From Nemertoderma westbladi (taxonomy: Eukaryota > Xenacoelomorpha > Nemertodermatida > Nemertodermatidae), in assembly GCA_032718475.1 (NCBI GenBank), contig JAUCBJ010002394.1, positions 16,003 to 80,002 of the forward strand: a stretch of 64,000 nucleotides of DNA. The letters run 5' to 3'. Shown in pieces: positions 31,401 to 45,243 of the stretch. The translations under genes and the position numbers were made by a program. Under the pieces are notes generated by a model. That model made no database searches. It was given only the letters and a program-made list of their open reading frames with translations, and was not told the origin of the DNA. Numbering within the stretch: the first letter of the stretch is position 1; each line of letters starts with the position of its first letter.

Positions 31401-34400
31401 TTATTGCCAGGTTATCAAGTTATTCATTTATTGTCAGGTTATCAAGTTATTCATTTATTGCCAGGGTATCAAGTTATTCATTTATTGACAGGTTATTAAG
31501 TTATTCATTTATTGCCAGGGTATCAAGTTATTCATTTATTGCCAGGTTATCAAGATATTCATTTATTGCCAGGTTATCAAGTTATTCATTTATTGCCAGG
31601 TTATCAAGTTATTAATTTATTGCCAGGTTATCAAGTTATTCATTTATTGCCCGGTTATCAAGTTATTCATTTATTGCCAGGTTATCAAGTTATTCATTTA
31701 TTGCCAGGTTATCAAGTTATTCATTTATTGCCAGGTTATCAAGTTATTCATTTATTGCCAGGTTATCAAGTTATTCATTTATTGCCAGGTTATCAAGTTA
31801 TTCATTTATTGCCAGGTTATCAAGTTATTCATTTATTGCCAGGTTATCAAGTTATTCATTTATTGCCAGGTTATCAAGTTATTCGTTTATTGCCAGGTTA
31901 TCAAGTTATTCATTTATTGCCCGGTTATCAAGTTATTCATTTATTGCCAGATTATCAAGTTATTTATTTATTGCCTGGTTATCAAGTTATTCATTTATTG
32001 CCAGGTTATCAAGTTATTCATTTATTGCCAGGTTATCAAGGTATTCATTTATTGCCCGGTTATCAAGTTATTCTTTTATTGCCCGGTTATCAAGTTATTC
32101 ATTTATTGCCAGGTTATCAAGTTATTCATTTATTGCCAGGTTATCAAGTTATGCATTTATTGCCCGGTTATCAAGTTATTCATTTATTGCCCAGTTATCA
32201 AGTTATTCATTTATTGCCAGGTTATCAAGTTATTCATTTATTGCCAGGTTATCAAGTTATTCATTTATTGCCAGGAAATCAAGTTATTCATTATTTGCCA
32301 GGTTATCAATATCAAGTTATTCATTTATTGCCAGGTTATCAAGTTATTCATTTATTGTCCAGTTATCAAGTTATTCATTTATTGCCAGGTTATCAAGTTA
32401 TTCATTTATTGCCAGGTTATCAAGTTATTCATTTATTGCCAGGTTATCAAGTTATTCATTTATTGCCAGGTTATCAAGTTATTCATTTATTGCCAGGTTA
32501 TCAAGTTATTCATTTATTGCCAGGTTATCAAGTTATTCATTTATTGCCAGGTTATCAAGTTATTCATTTATTGCCAGGTTATCAAGTTATTCATTTATTG
32601 CCAGGTTATCAAGTTATTCATTTATTGCCAGGTTATCAAGTTATTCGTTTATTGCCAGGTTATCAAGTTATTCATTTATTGCCCGGTTATCAAGTTATTC
32701 ATTTTTTGCCAGGTTATCAAGTTATTCATTTATTGCCTGGTTATCAAGTTATTCATTTATTGCCAGGTTATCAAGTTATTCATTTATTGCCAGGGTATCA
32801 AGTTGTTCATTTATTGCCAGATTATCAAGGTATTCATTTATTGCCCGGTTATCACGTTATTCATTTATTGCCCGGTTATCAAGTTATTCATTTATTGCCA
32901 GGTTATCAAGTTATTCATTTATTGCCAGGTTATCAAGTTATGCATTTATTGCCCGGTTATCAAGTTATTCATTTAATGCCCGGTTATCAAGTTATTCATT
33001 TATTGCCAGGTTATCAAGTTATTCATTTATTGCCCGGTTATCAAGTTATTCATTTATTGCCCGGTTATCAAGTTATTCATCTATTGCCCGGTTATCAAGT
33101 TATTCATTTATTGCCAGGTTATCAAGTTATTCATTTATTGCCAGGAAATCAAGTTATTCATTAATTGCCAGGTTATCAAGTTATTCATTTATTGCCAGGT
33201 TATCAAGTTATTCATTTATTGCCAGGTTATCAACTTATTCATTTATTGCCCGGTTATCAAGTTATTCATTTATTGCCAGGTTATCAAGTTATTCATTTAT
33301 TGCCAGGTTATCAAGTTATTCATTTATTGCCAGGTTATCAAGTTATGCATTTATTGCCCGGTTATCAAGTTATTCATTTAATGCCCGGTTATTAAGTTAT
33401 TCATTTATTGCCAGGTTATCAAGTTATTCATTTATTGCCAGGTTATCAAGTTATTCATTTATTGCCAGGTTATCAAGTTATTCATTTATTGCCAGGTTAT
33501 CAAGGTATTCATTTATTGCCAGGTTATCAAGTTATTCATTTATTGCCAGGTTATCAAGTTATTCATTTAATGCCCGGTTATCAAGTTATTCATTTATTGC
33601 CAGGTTATCAAGTTATTCATTTATTGCCCGGTTATCAAGTTATTCATTTATTGCCCGGTTATCAAGTTATTCATCTATTGCCCGGTTATCAAGTTATTCA
33701 TTTTGTTGCCAGGTTATCAAGTTATTCATTTATTGCCAGGAAATCAAGTTATTCATTTATTGCCAGGTTATCAAGTTATTCATTTATTGCCAGGTTATCA
33801 AGTTATTCATTTATTACCAGGTTATCAAGTTATTCATTTATTGCCCGGTTATCAAGTTATTCATTTATTGCCCGGTTATCAAGTTATTCATTTATTGCCA
33901 GGTTATCAAGTTATTCATTTATTGCCCGGTTATCAAGTTATTCATTTATTGCCCGGTTATCAAGTTATTCATTTATTGCCAGGGTATCAAGTTATTCATT
34001 TATTGCCAGGTTATCAAGATATTCATTTATTGCCAGGTTATCAAGTTATTCATTTATTAGCAGGTTATCAAGTTATTCATTTATTGCCAGGTTATCAAGT
34101 TATTCATTTATTGCCAGGGTATCAAGTTATTCATTTATTGCCAGGTTATCAAGATATTCATTTATTGCCAGGTTATCAAGTTATTCATTTATTGTCAGGT
34201 TATCAAGTTATTCATTTATTGCCAGGGTATCAAGTTATTCATTTATTGACAGGTTATTAAGTTATTCATTTATTGCCAGGGTATCAAGTTATTCATTTAT
34301 TGCCAGGTTATCAAGATATTCATTTATTGCCAGGTTATCAAGTTATTCATTTATTGCCAGGGTATCAAGTTATTCATTTATTGCCAGGTTATCAAGTTAT

Positions 34401-36452
34401 TCATTTATTGCCCGGTTATCAAGTTATTCATTTATTGCCAGGTTATCAAGTTATTCATTTATTGCCAGGTTATCAAGTTATTCATTTATTGCCAGGTTAT
34501 CAAGTTATTCATTTATTGCCAGGTTATCAAGTTATTCATTTATTGCCAGGTTATCAAGTTATTCATTTATTGCCAGGTTATCAAGTTATTCATTTATTGC
34601 CAGGTTATCAAGTTATTCATTTATTGCCAGGTTATCAAGTTATTCGTTTATTGCCAGGTTATCAAGTTATTCATTTATTGCCCGGTTATCAAGTTATTCA
34701 TTTATTGCCAGATTATCAAGTTATTTATTTATTGCCTGGTTATCAAGTTATTCATTTATTGCCCGGTTATCAAGTTATTCATTTATTGCCAGATTATCAA
34801 GTTATTTATTTATTGCCTGGTTATCAAGTTATTTATTTATTGCCAGGTTATCAAGTTATTCATTTATTGCCAGGTTATCAAGGTATTCATTTATTGCCAG
34901 GTTATCAAGTTATGCATTTATTGCCAGGTTATCAAGTTATTCATTTATTGCCAGGTTATCAAGGTATTCATTTATTGCCAGGTTATCAAGTTATGCATTT
35001 ATTGCCAGGTTATCAAGTTATTCATTTATTGCCTGGTTATCAAGTTATTCATTTATTGCCCGGTTATCAAGTTATTCATTTATTGCCAGATTATCAAGTT
35101 ATTTATTTATTGCCTGGTTATCAAGTTATTCATTTATTGCCCGGTTATCAAGTTATTCATTTATTGCCAGATTATCAAGTTATTTATTTATTGCCTGGTT
35201 ATCAAGTTATTCATTTATTGCCAGGTTATCAAGTTATTCATTTATTGCCAGGTTATCAAGTTATTCATTTATTGCCAGGTTATCAAGTTATTCATTTATT
35301 GCCAGGTTATCAAGTTATTCATTTATTGCCAGGTTATCAAGTTATTCATTTATTGCCAGGAAATCAAGTTATTCATTATTTGCCAGGTTATCAATATCAA
35401 GTTATTCATTTATTGCCAGGTTATCAAGTTATTCATTTATTGTCCAGTTATCAAGTTATTCATTTATTGCCAGGTTATCAAGTTATTCATTTATTGCCAG
35501 GTTATCAAGTTATTCATTTATTGCCAGGTTATCAAGTTATTCATTTATTGCCAGGTTATCAAGTTATTCATTTATTGCCAGGTTATCAAGTTATTCATTT
35601 ATTGCCAGGTTATCAAGTTATTCATTTATTGCCGGGTTATCAAGTTATTCATTTATTGCCAGGTTATCAAGTTATTCATTTATTGCCAGGTTATCAAGTT
35701 ATTCATTTATTGCCGGGTTATCAAGTTATTCATTTATTGCCAGGTTATCAAGTTATTCATTTATTGCCAGGTTATCAAGTTATTCATTTATTGCCAGGTT
35801 ATCAAGTTATTCATTTATTGCCAGGTTATCAAGTTATTCATTTATTACCAGGTTATCAAGTTATTCATTTATTGCCAGGTTATCAAGTTATTCATTTATT
35901 GCCAGGTTATCAAGTTATTCAATTATTATTGCCAGGTTATCAAGTTATACATTTATTGCCAGGTTATCAATTTATTCATATATTGCCAGGTTATCAAGTT
36001 ATTCATTTATTGCCCGGTTATCAAGTTATTCATTTATTGCCAGGTTATCAAGATATTCATTTATTGCCAGGTTATCAAGTTATTCATTTATTGCCCGGTT
36101 ATCAAGTTATTCATTTATTGCCAGTTTATCAAGTTATTCATTTATTGCCAGGTTATCAAGTTATTCATTTATTGCCAGGTTATCAAGTTATTCATTTATT
36201 ACCAGGTTATCAAGTTATTCATTTATTGCCAGGTAATCAAGTTAGTCATTTATTGCCAGGTTATCAAGTTATTCATTTATTGCCAGGTTATCAAGTTATT
36301 CATTTATTGCCCGGTTATCAAGTTATTCATTTATTGCCAGGTTATCAAGTTATTCATTTATTGCCAGGTTATGAAGTTATTCATTTATTGCCAGGTTATC
36401 AAGTTATTCATTTATTGCCAGGTTATCAAGTTATTCATTTATTGCCCGGTTA
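28428..36452. repeat. 27-bp satellite array, about 297 copies
   Basis: The unit is CCAGGTTATCAAGTTATTCATTTATTG, with CCCGG and other single-base variants and occasional 26- or 28-bp units. Because 27 is a multiple of three and the plus strand lacks stops, all three plus frames stay open for long runs (repeats of LPGYQVIHL, FIARLSSYS or IYCQVIKLF); these are not genes. Variant landmarks (TTAATTGCC at 30401 and 33162, TTTTGTTGCC at 30940 and 33701, GGTTATTAAG at 31491 and 34252) recur 2761 bp apart, so the array has a higher-order duplication. Every unit carries AATAAA on the minus strand. The right end changes to TTAATTTGTTTTCCC at 36451. Confidence 0.97.
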
Positions 36453-36590
36453 ATTTGTTTTCCCTAATATTTTAACCTCGGGCAGGAAACCCTCGAGCTG
36501 CGCTTCAAGGAGACACACATGCACCATTCTTGTTCATTATTGTGATTGACTATGTTCTACGCATGTCCTTAGATCATCATAATGATGATG
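36453..36590 (+). mobile_element. Satellite terminus and LINE family A scrap
   Basis: The end of the satellite (TTTTCCCTAATATTTTAACC, then CCCTCGAGCTGCGC) leads at 36507 into LINE family A RT sequence (CAAGGAGACACACATGCACC), which is cut at GATGATGG by the LTR of element 2. The same 138 bp, with about two differences, recurs at 52376-52515 beyond element 2. Confidence 0.9.
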
Positions 36591-38006
36591 GATTTCCGAG
36601 GAAGGTAAGACTTTGTTCGACGTCCTTGCCCGACGTAAGACCTATAGATCAGGGTAAGCGTGATGCTGTTCTGGGACGCCGCAAATTTAGGATCAAATAA
36701 TTATATTCTGACAGAGCCCCCCCATCAGTAGTACAAATCCCTGGGTTAACCTGTATATCTCAAAGGTGCGAACTATTGCCGTTCATCAGTACGCGAGTAC
36801 ACATTAGGTACGGACAGCATATGTTCCATAATTTAGTGATTCGTAGTACTGACCGTTTGGTACTGGTTCGCTTTGTAGAACATACATTAGTACCCCCCCC
36901 CCCCCCCCCCCCCCCTCTGCCTGAACCTTAGTTATTTGATCAGGCAAGGAGTATTTCTGCTACCGGCACACCGCTTGACCTAGGGAGGTTTATTAATATC
37001 CTACCGCGCCTTGCCACGTACTGATAGGTATTTGCTGCTAACTACCGCAGCAACAAAGTTCTAGAATCAAATTTGTATACCAGATCAGCTAACGTACGGT
37101 AGCGATTAACCCCTATTTCTTATCTTACAACCAGAATCTGGTATTTGTGCCGATCACGGGTGTAGTTACTAACACCGTAATTGCCCGGTTGAGTTGTGGA
37201 TAGGACGGAGAGAGTTTGACGTCATTTGTAAGTATAAAGTTCTACAAAACGCGACTAGCTTATTTTCGTAGCTAGCGCACGGTATTGTTTTTGGTCAGAA
37301 AATCACTAAAACCTAGTAAAATAATATACACCAAAATTGTTTTATTGTAACACACCCACACACACACGCCCTAAAACATATTTACCCTTAGAGTTCTACT
37401 AGTTATAGCGCACTTTAGATTACTTTTAGGCAGAATTTATCTGTAACTTACTGTTAGTATTTGTAAAATTAGGATCTGATATTTAGTTACGGCAAAAAGG
37501 GAGTATTTTATTTTGTTATTAAACTGTTGTTTTGTCAGAGCAGCGGTATTGTTACATTAGGCACGACCCTCTTTAGACTGATTTCGTACAGGGGGATCAG
37601 TATTGTTACGCTAGGTCTGTTAACCCATTAGCTCGTATATAAACCATATAAATCACACCGTGGCAAGTTACGGTATTTAGGACTGTCAGCGATAGTTAGG
37701 ATTCGCTGCGCGGGGATTGTTTTCCCGTGAGTTTGGTCTGTTACTGTAACTGTACATCTGCCATACCGGTTAGAGGACAGGTTTCCTTTTGTCTAGTTCG
37801 TAGGCATTAGACCCGCTTACGTACATAGAATAGACACTAGGCTCTGCTCCTCACCAGTAGTCGTTTGTGTATTGTATCTGTTTGTTTAGATACCCTGGAC
37901 TGGGATTTGTTGTCAGATACTGTACGAGCCCGTATACATTACTAGATCTTACGGTAAGATACATCGTTACTAGGATCCGGTAAGCGGTATACTACTGGAC
38001 TTTACA
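36591..38006 (+). repeat. Left LTR of BEL element 2 (probably 5'-truncated)
   Basis: It starts abruptly with GATTTCCGAGGAAGG after LINE sequence and ends GGACTTTACA. It is colinear with 50414-51837 apart from point changes and different poly-C lengths near 36717 and 36890. It lacks the TG start, and the TATA-bearing region seen upstream of the right copy (50138) is missing, which suggests loss of the U3 part. Confidence 0.85.
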
Positions 38007-38841
38007 GTGAGATATATATATATAAATATATATTGTTAGCTATTGTAAAAGGTAGGAGATATTTACAATTTAAAATTAGTAAAATTAGTAATTTGTAGAA
38101 CATCCCCTGCTTCAGTAGGCTTTAGGGTAGCTAGTAGTTTCGTATTTAATATTTGACTAGCTAATAGTTAGTTTGTAGCAATTTGTTTTACGCCGTGTGT
38201 GTGCGGTGTTACTTTTCGGTACTTGAAAAGGTACATAGGGTTTAAAGACCAAGTTGTATCGGTACCTAGGAAGATTTTCGTAGAGTAGAAGTAAAACTCT
38301 CACCTTCGACTTTTCAGGACTCAAGGACTCATTTCTGGACCGCTTCGAGGATTAGACCGCTTTTCGCAAGTTTGGGAGACACAAAATTCGTCCGCGACGC
38401 CGAAAACGGAACGACCCACTCCGGTTTGTATTTGGGAATTTGCACGACTGGAAGATCAAAGGAGCGTAAGTGTTACGACTCGTGTCGTTCAAATTTAAGA
38501 AAGCATAGTAGTACTCAAAATTTGTGGGTTTCACTGTCTAATTAGTAGTGTTGTTGGTATTTATTTTCCCGTTAGACGTTGCTGTTTTGCCTATTATTTG
38601 TACTTGTTGATCTACATTTTGGTAGCGTATACCGTTATCTCACTTATTCGTACAAATTTAGCCGGTAGGCTAGATTATTATATTTTATTATATACCCTTT
38701 TGATTTTATTTGTACCGGTTAGGGTATATATATATAGTATATATATATATACCAAGATAAGTTTGACATTTCGACATTTTGACATTTCGACATTCTGATA
38801 CTTTGACATTTTATTACCCGTACTTGACATATATAATAGAC
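38007..38841 (+). other. Leader of BEL element 2
   Basis: A non-coding stretch between LTR and gag, AT-rich, with TATATATATA runs at 38014-38032 and 38728-38752. A short direct repeat of GACATTTCGACATT words lies at about 38765-38812. No primer binding site with a TGG start is obvious right after the LTR. Confidence 0.5.
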
Positions 38842-40729
38842 ATGAGTGATACACCACATTCGACTCGATACCCACCTACCGACTATGACTCGTGCGACCC
38901 GGACAGATCGACAGTAGACGAACCAAGAAGGAGAACCCGAGATTCCACCGATGTCACACCGCGTGCGTCGCCGGTACCCCGAACGGAAATACCGGAAGCC
39001 GCAACGCGTGGCGACGGCAGAATCGAAGATTTCCTTACCGTCCCGCAGACCAGATCGCGGGAACCGGACATGGTAAGTTCGACTGGAAGCCAGGAGAACA
39101 TTATTAGGAGTATAGGAGGACACATGGCCCAGATTACTCGAAACTTCGGAGAAGGTTTTCGCGTTTTACGCGAGTTAACCGCCCCGATGTCGAGATACGA
39201 GTTCTACACCTTACAGGTAAGGATAGAAAGTAGGGTACATGCTTCCGTAGATAAACTTAAAGGTTTACACGAACTTGCAGAGTCGCGTGGCGACAACTTT
39301 ACTCAGGTAAAGATAATAGATAAGTTGGTAAGTGTGAGGGAAAGCCTCATTCAGTTTAAGTCGGTTGTAGGATCGACTCAGCAAGAACAACTCGACCAAC
39401 TGTTAGGTGAGTCAGTTTCGGACGCGTTGTTACAACCCGAAGAGGAAGAAGAACTATACTGCCTGGACGGGAGGTTAGGGACGCTCACCAATTTTCTTCG
39501 TAGATGCGGAGTACCGATCGAAGAACCGGAAGTTGTACCGAGAGGGACGACGGAAGTTCTATCTACGGAAGGCTCGCGAGCCTACCAAATTCCACCACTG
39601 GATAGATCGTTCGTTAGTGTACGGAGCGACGTTGGCGACGTTGGCGAAGTTAGTAGAACAGCGTCTGTAATTATTCGACAACAACAGGAGGTCGCACGCC
39701 GACAACAAGTCGTCGAGGAAGAAGCGCAACGGCAGATGGCGCAGATCGCCATCGAAGGAGAAAGACAGCGCAGAGAGGATGTAGCGAAACTTGCGAAACT
39801 TCAAGCGCAGGCTGAGTTCGAAGCATCAGAGATGCGGAGACTGGAGGAGGACTTAGCGCGAGAAGCGGCCGCGGCGGCAGCAGCCGACGAGTTAGCACGA
39901 CAGGCAGCAGCCGACGAGTTAGAATGACAGGCAGCAGCCGACGAGTTAGCACGACAGGCGGCAGCTGACGAGCTAGCACGAGTTGCGGCGGTAAACGCAG
40001 CTGAGTTAGCACGGAAGAAAGCAGCATCCGACGCTCGTGCCAAGTTGGAGGCGCGACAAATAAACGCTCGTTTAGCTATACAGGAAGCGGAGTTAGCGGC
40101 ACAACAACAGGAAGCAGATCGACGCGAAAGGGAGATGCAGCTCCAGTTCGAACTAAATCGCAGATCGCGCGAGGCGGCGAACGCGCAAGAGGACCTCGAA
40201 CTCGACGTGAGAGATAGATCTATAAGGTCTCGAGCTGGACACGACTTGTCTGCCCTGGATCGCATGGAGACTCGATATCGCGGAATTCAGAAGCGAATCG
40301 AGGAAGGAAGTGTGGGAGCGATAGACCGAGGAGAGGAGTTCGTCGAGGATTACTGTAAACGTTTTCCCCAAGTTATTCCTATGCTCAAACCCACGACTCC
40401 AGTAAAACCGGTTATGGTTGCAAAACCGAAGGAAATATCACCCGTGCAAGGTAATAGGTTTGTTATGACGGAATCAATTCCGCAGCCACGAGCGACTTCG
40501 TCGCCGATTCTCGCAGGTAAGATAAGTAGTCCACCTACTGTAAGCCGTAGTTTACTTGTAGAGAGAGACGAACCTGCGTTTATGATGGTAAAACAGGTGA
40601 GTAAACCATTACAAGTTAAACCTGTGACGTGCTGCGCGAACCCAGTCATTTATAAACCTACAGTAGCACTTAACTCCGATGTTTTTACTAGACCTCTCAC
40701 CCAATGTTTATCGAGACCTACGACTTCGT

Positions 40730-40842
40730 GGAAGGCTTGCGAGCCTGCCGAACAACGAAGGACGACGGATGTGGGTAGTACCCACAGGATCGAACCGAGT
40801 TCAACGACACCTACGATGTCGTGGAAGGCTTGCGAGCCTGCC
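40730..40842. repeat. Hairpin motif, two copies in gag
   Basis: GGAAGGCTTGCGAGCCTGCC at 40730-40749 and 40823-40842. The pattern is GGA-AGGCT-TGCG-AGCCT-NCC, a 5-bp stem with a four-base loop and an outer GG/CC pair. The read frame gives WKACEPAEQRR both times. Confidence 0.85.
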
Positions 40843-43374
40843 GAACAACGGAGAGCCGTTGATCCCAGACCACAACGAACTCGACCAAGAATAATACGCC
40901 GGACGCGAACCCGCCAACCACCTTATCCGGACGACAGCGACTCATCTAGCGACTCGGAGTCGACGGAACGGGAAATATTCCGTACTGGAGCGGCAGCGGC
41001 AGCGGATTACAAACGGGAGGAGAGATCGACAAACCCATACATCGACAATCCACCTCGAGAAACACCCCAACAGAAACCCACGTTGCAACCAGCGGAAGCG
41101 ATCAGCACCAACAGACTCGCCGAAATAATACGACCTGTAACGGACCGACTAGCTCAGATAGAAGAGCGACTCGAAGCGCAACCGTCGGATCGATCACGAA
41201 CCAGCGCGGAGTTAGAACAACCTGAACAACATCGACCACCAAGGAGAGAACAGGAGACTAGACAGACTCCGAACCATCGAGAAGAAGATCCCGTTAATAA
41301 TTCCTACCGACGAACAACGCGCGGAAGGGAACGACTGGACGACGCAACCGAACAGGGACGCGGACAGTTGGATTTCGTTAGCGAGATTGCGAAATTCGCG
41401 GCTAGACACGGATTACCGGCACAGCAACCGCCGAAGTTCTCTGGCAACGCGAAACACTGGCGAACATTGGTAGACTACGTAGAGTCCCAGATCGCTAAGT
41501 GTGCTTTCACCTCGACGGAGAAGTTTAATTACTTGCTCCTAGTCCTGTCTGGTGAGCCGAAACGATTAGCGGAAACCTTTATTGGTGTTCCAGATGCCTT
41601 TGAGTTGGCGTACGACCGTTTATATTCGATTTACGGAGGTAACGTCGCCATGGCTAAATCCATTATCGAAGACCTCTGTAGAGGAGACAGCATTTCGAAA
41701 CCGATTGATCTTCTACGACTCGCGGACGAAATAAAAGACGCTATAGGGACTTTACGGTCCATTGGACAACTCGAGTACGCTAACGCACCGACGGTTCTCA
41801 TCAGGATAATTGGTCGACTTCATCATCGACTTCGACGAGAATGGCGACGCATCGAGTACCAGCGTGAAGAGGCCGGTGGGCTATTAAAACTCACCGACGT
41901 CTATCAACTGATTTCGTGGGAGGCCATTATCGAGACTCGATCGAATTATACCGATCATCATATCGCGGCAGAAGGGATAGCTATTTCTGCGCCGACTCGG
42001 ACAAAACCATTTCCGACGAACGCGAAAGCCGTTACTTACGCCACCCCTACTGAGACTTCTAAAGTTCTGACGCCTATCGGCACCACGCAGCCACGACAAC
42101 AGTTGCCGGCGGACTTTGTGGGATGCTCATACTGCGAGCGGAACGGCAGAAACCATAGCGGACATAAACTTCATGGATGTCGCGCTTTTAAGGAGTTAGG
42201 AATCGAGGAGAGAAGACTCCAAATTCGATCTTTAGATTTTTGCTGGAGATATACGAAGCCAGGACACGTCCGGAAGGATTGCCCGAGCGACAATACATGT
42301 CCTCAGTGTGGACGTAACCATGATGCGTTACTTCACACAACTAGTCACACTCCGACCAAACGCTTTCGACGAGAGCATCCAGATAAAGCAGCTAGATGCG
42401 ACGCACTATACAAGGAGCGTGCATCGCGCGAGATCCGTACGTTTTATACGGACTGTATGGATCAATCAGGATCATCGGACGATGACGAGGAGGAAGACGA
42501 CACTTTCTACGTGCATGCGGGTGAGGAACAACCATCGGTAACGCTCCTCACACAGAACCAATTGAAAGGGTCTAGCGTGATTCCTGTAAAGATTACCGGA
42601 ACCCAAGGGAGCAAGCGTATATACGCTATATTAGACTCTGCGTCATCACACAGTTATGTCGACGAACAAGTAGCCGACGTGGTTACGGACATGAGTCAAG
42701 GTAAGATTGCTCAGTATACTGTAAGCAGCATGCATGGTAAGAGAGCGATCCCTGTGACAAGAGTGAAACTAACCTTAGACACTCTTCTTTCCAAAGCGGA
42801 ACACAGCAAGGAGGAGCGCTCATTACTTCCGGTAAGAAATTTGACCTTTGCAGCTACGAAGGATTTTATTAACTTGCTTGGCCCTGTGCCAGAGCAATCA
42901 CCGGAAGATCGTAAGTATTTCCGACACCTTGGAATACCGGAATGTCCTGTTAATTATCGTTCCATTGCGATGTTGATTGGGACAGACCAGTTTAACTTAC
43001 ATCAGGTATGGGAGACACGCCCATCTGTTATTACAGCGGGCAATCCCTACGCATGTAGAACTCCCATAGGTTGGTATACTAGAGCACCAATACGTTCACT
43101 AGAGGTAAGTGACCAGGAGGACGATGTTTTGAGTACATGTAGTTTATTGACTACTACGATAGATAACTCTCCTTCACACTCCCATGGTCCAATTGTACGG
43201 ACGGCACTACGACAGACTTGCGTCGCTAACGCAGACGCCACCGATACTGACGTAACTGATCTGGACACGACCACACGGACCTCTGACTTACAACTACTTG
43301 CAGTAAACCAGGTTGTATTGACTACCGAAGACCAAAGGGTTGTTGCTGTGGATGACTTTATGAACGAGGATTTT

Positions 43375-43550
43375 GGAAGGTTTGCGAGCCCACCGAAAAA
43401 TCCAAAGGTCATTGACCCCACCCACCAGGCTTCAACACCTGTCGTTGATCTTGGAAGGCTTGCGAGCCTACCGATAGATCAAGAAGTTGTCAAACCGCCG
43501 CACGACGATTCGACGCCGACTAGTGACACCGGAAGGCTTGCGAGCCTACC
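43375..43550. repeat. Hairpin motif, three copies in pol
   Basis: Copies at 43375-43394 (with TTT and CCC variants), 43453-43472 and 43531-43550. They are read in another frame from the gag copies (GRLASLP instead of WKACEP), spaced 78 bp apart in a linker between protease and RT. Confidence 0.85.
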
Positions 43551-44388
43551 AGACGCATTGACACTAGCCACCGCAGCGGACGAAGGCGTGGACGAGGACC
43601 ATGGCGCAGTGCAAGCAGCGCTTGACCGACTGCTGACTGAACGGACCATTCAATGGTTGGAACAGGATTCAGCAGAAACCGGTAGTTACGAGACCGCTAT
43701 GTCAGAACAGGAAAAACGGTCATTAAATATTATGGGAGATACCATTCGCCAGACCGCGAATGGCCACTATGAGGTTGGTATGTTGTGGCACAATGGACAA
43801 CCTAAGCTCGTTAACAATTACCCGCTTGCTTTGAGGCCACTCAAATCAATAAGGCAGCGATTGTTGCGAGATGAGACGGCCCATATGCAATACAATGCGC
43901 AACTTCAGACGTATCTCCAAAAGGGATACGCCATTAGGATGTTAAATCCCGAGGTAACCACAGATCATGCATATTACCTGCCACATCATTTTGTTCGACA
44001 CCCGGACAAACCTGGTAAGAGGCGTGTAGTCAACGACTGCGCTGCGCTTTACCAAGGGATGTCTATGAACAGTGAACTGATGGACGGGCCGAATATGAAT
44101 AATTATCTCATGGGAGTCCTAATGCGTTTTAGACAACGCAAAGTGGCTTTCACCTGTGACGTAGAGGCCATGTTTCACCAGGTTAAGGCTTTGGAGCGGG
44201 ACAGGGACAGCTTGAGGTTTCTTTGGTATCAGGACGGAAATTTAGAACTTCCGCCAGAAACTTACCAAATGCAGGTAAGAGTCTTCGGAGCCAGGGACAG
44301 CCCCAACTGCACCATGTACGCCTTAAAGCAGACCGCATTGGACAGACGAGACCAATTTGACCCAGAAGTAGTTCGGAAAGTGGAATGA

Positions 44389-45243
44389 GATTTCTACGTG
44401 GATGACGGCCTCAAGAGTTGTGACACTTTGGAGCGCGCTACGACTGTAGCACATCAACTCCAGGATTGTCTCGCTGAGGGCGGATTCTGCTTGACGAAGT
44501 TCGCTTCCAACGAACCCGAACTAGTGAACTCATTTGACCCGACGGATCGCAGTGGAGGTGACTTAGACTTAGACCTAGAACCTCTACCGACGACCAAAGT
44601 ATTAGGACTTAGTTGGGACCCTAACACCGACAATTTTAGGGTACGTGTAAGGTCCAACGACCAGACTAGACCTCTCACTAAGAGGACTTGCTTATCGACC
44701 ATGAGTCGATTGTATGACCCATTGTGTTTCATTAGTCCAGTGATCCTACATGCTAGGATCATACTCCGCAGCATTTGGCAAGCCGGACTGGAATGGGACG
44801 ATCCCATCCCAGAAAAGTTAGCTGAGCAATGGAGGGACTGGGAAGCCCAACTGATGTTCCTACAAGACTATACCATACCAAGGGTATACTTTCCTTTGCA
44901 GACCTCCTTTCCTGCCGATTTAGAGCTTCACAGCTTTAGTGACGCTAGCAAGGATGGATTGGGGGTTACTTTATACCTTAGACGACAAGTGACATCGGAC
45001 AGCTATGATGTGTCTCTCGTTACTTCTAGGGCTAGAACAATGCCGTTGAAGTATATGACTGTACCTCGTGGAGAGCTGCAAGCCGGGACGATATCCACCG
45101 ATATTGTCAGTCTAGTTCAGCGCGAGCTGGAGGCTAACTTGAAGGTCACATATTGGACGGATGCGACATTGGTACTTTGGTACATAAACAACGAAGCATT
45201 TGAGTTCAAGACTTTCGTAGCCAACAGACGGCTGAAATATTAG
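44389..45243 (+). pseudogene. RT catalytic box and RNase H region of BEL element 2
   Basis: The same frame resumes after the TGA with DFYVDDGLKSCD, the intact YVDD catalytic box. RT thumb and the peptidase A17/RNase H region follow: LSTMSRLYDPLCFISPV, LHSFSDASKDGLGV, VPRGELQAG and YWTDATLVLWYI. The frame ends at TAG 45241 because a single base seems to be lost near 45229, after FVANR. The next pieces lie in the frame starting at 45231. Confidence 0.88.

Larger units (their letters stand above)
38842..44388 (+). pseudogene. gag-pol: Gag-protease-RT of BEL element 2 (two in-frame stops)
   Basis: One frame runs from the ATG at 38842 (MSDTPHSTRYPP) to 44388, broken by TGA at 39925-39927 and ended by TGA at 44386-44388. 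Gag: helical region, then an Ala/Glu/Arg-rich coiled coil (about 39660-40250), Pro-rich spacer, DUF1759-like capsid (41380-41960). The zinc site has CWRYTKPGHVRKDC, a CCHC with the second Cys changed to Tyr, then CPQCGRNHDALLH. Protease has ILDSASSHSYV (DSA instead of DSG). RT starts near 43800 with FTCDVEAMFHQV (motif A) and reaches the YVDD box just past 44388. Both TGAs fit CGA to TGA changes. Unlike element 1, gag and pol share one frame. Five copies of the 20-nt hairpin motif lie in this coding region. Confidence 0.88.

Noticed and set aside
28428-36452. CRISPR-like array
   Set aside because: Repeats are directly abutting with no unique spacers, in a eukaryotic context.
28409-36453. Long plus-strand ORFs up to 942 codons (repeats of LPGYQVIHL or FIARLSSYS)
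   Set aside because: All three plus frames are open at once because the 27-bp unit is a multiple of three and has no stop; this is satellite DNA, not a repetitive protein gene.
36890-36915. Poly-C runs as a functional signal
   Set aside because: They differ in length between the two LTRs and look like slippage-prone homopolymers, possibly with sequencing error.
38598-38875. Small Ile/Tyr-rich ORFs
   Set aside because: AT-rich leader with TATATA runs; overlapping frames on both strands, no domain.
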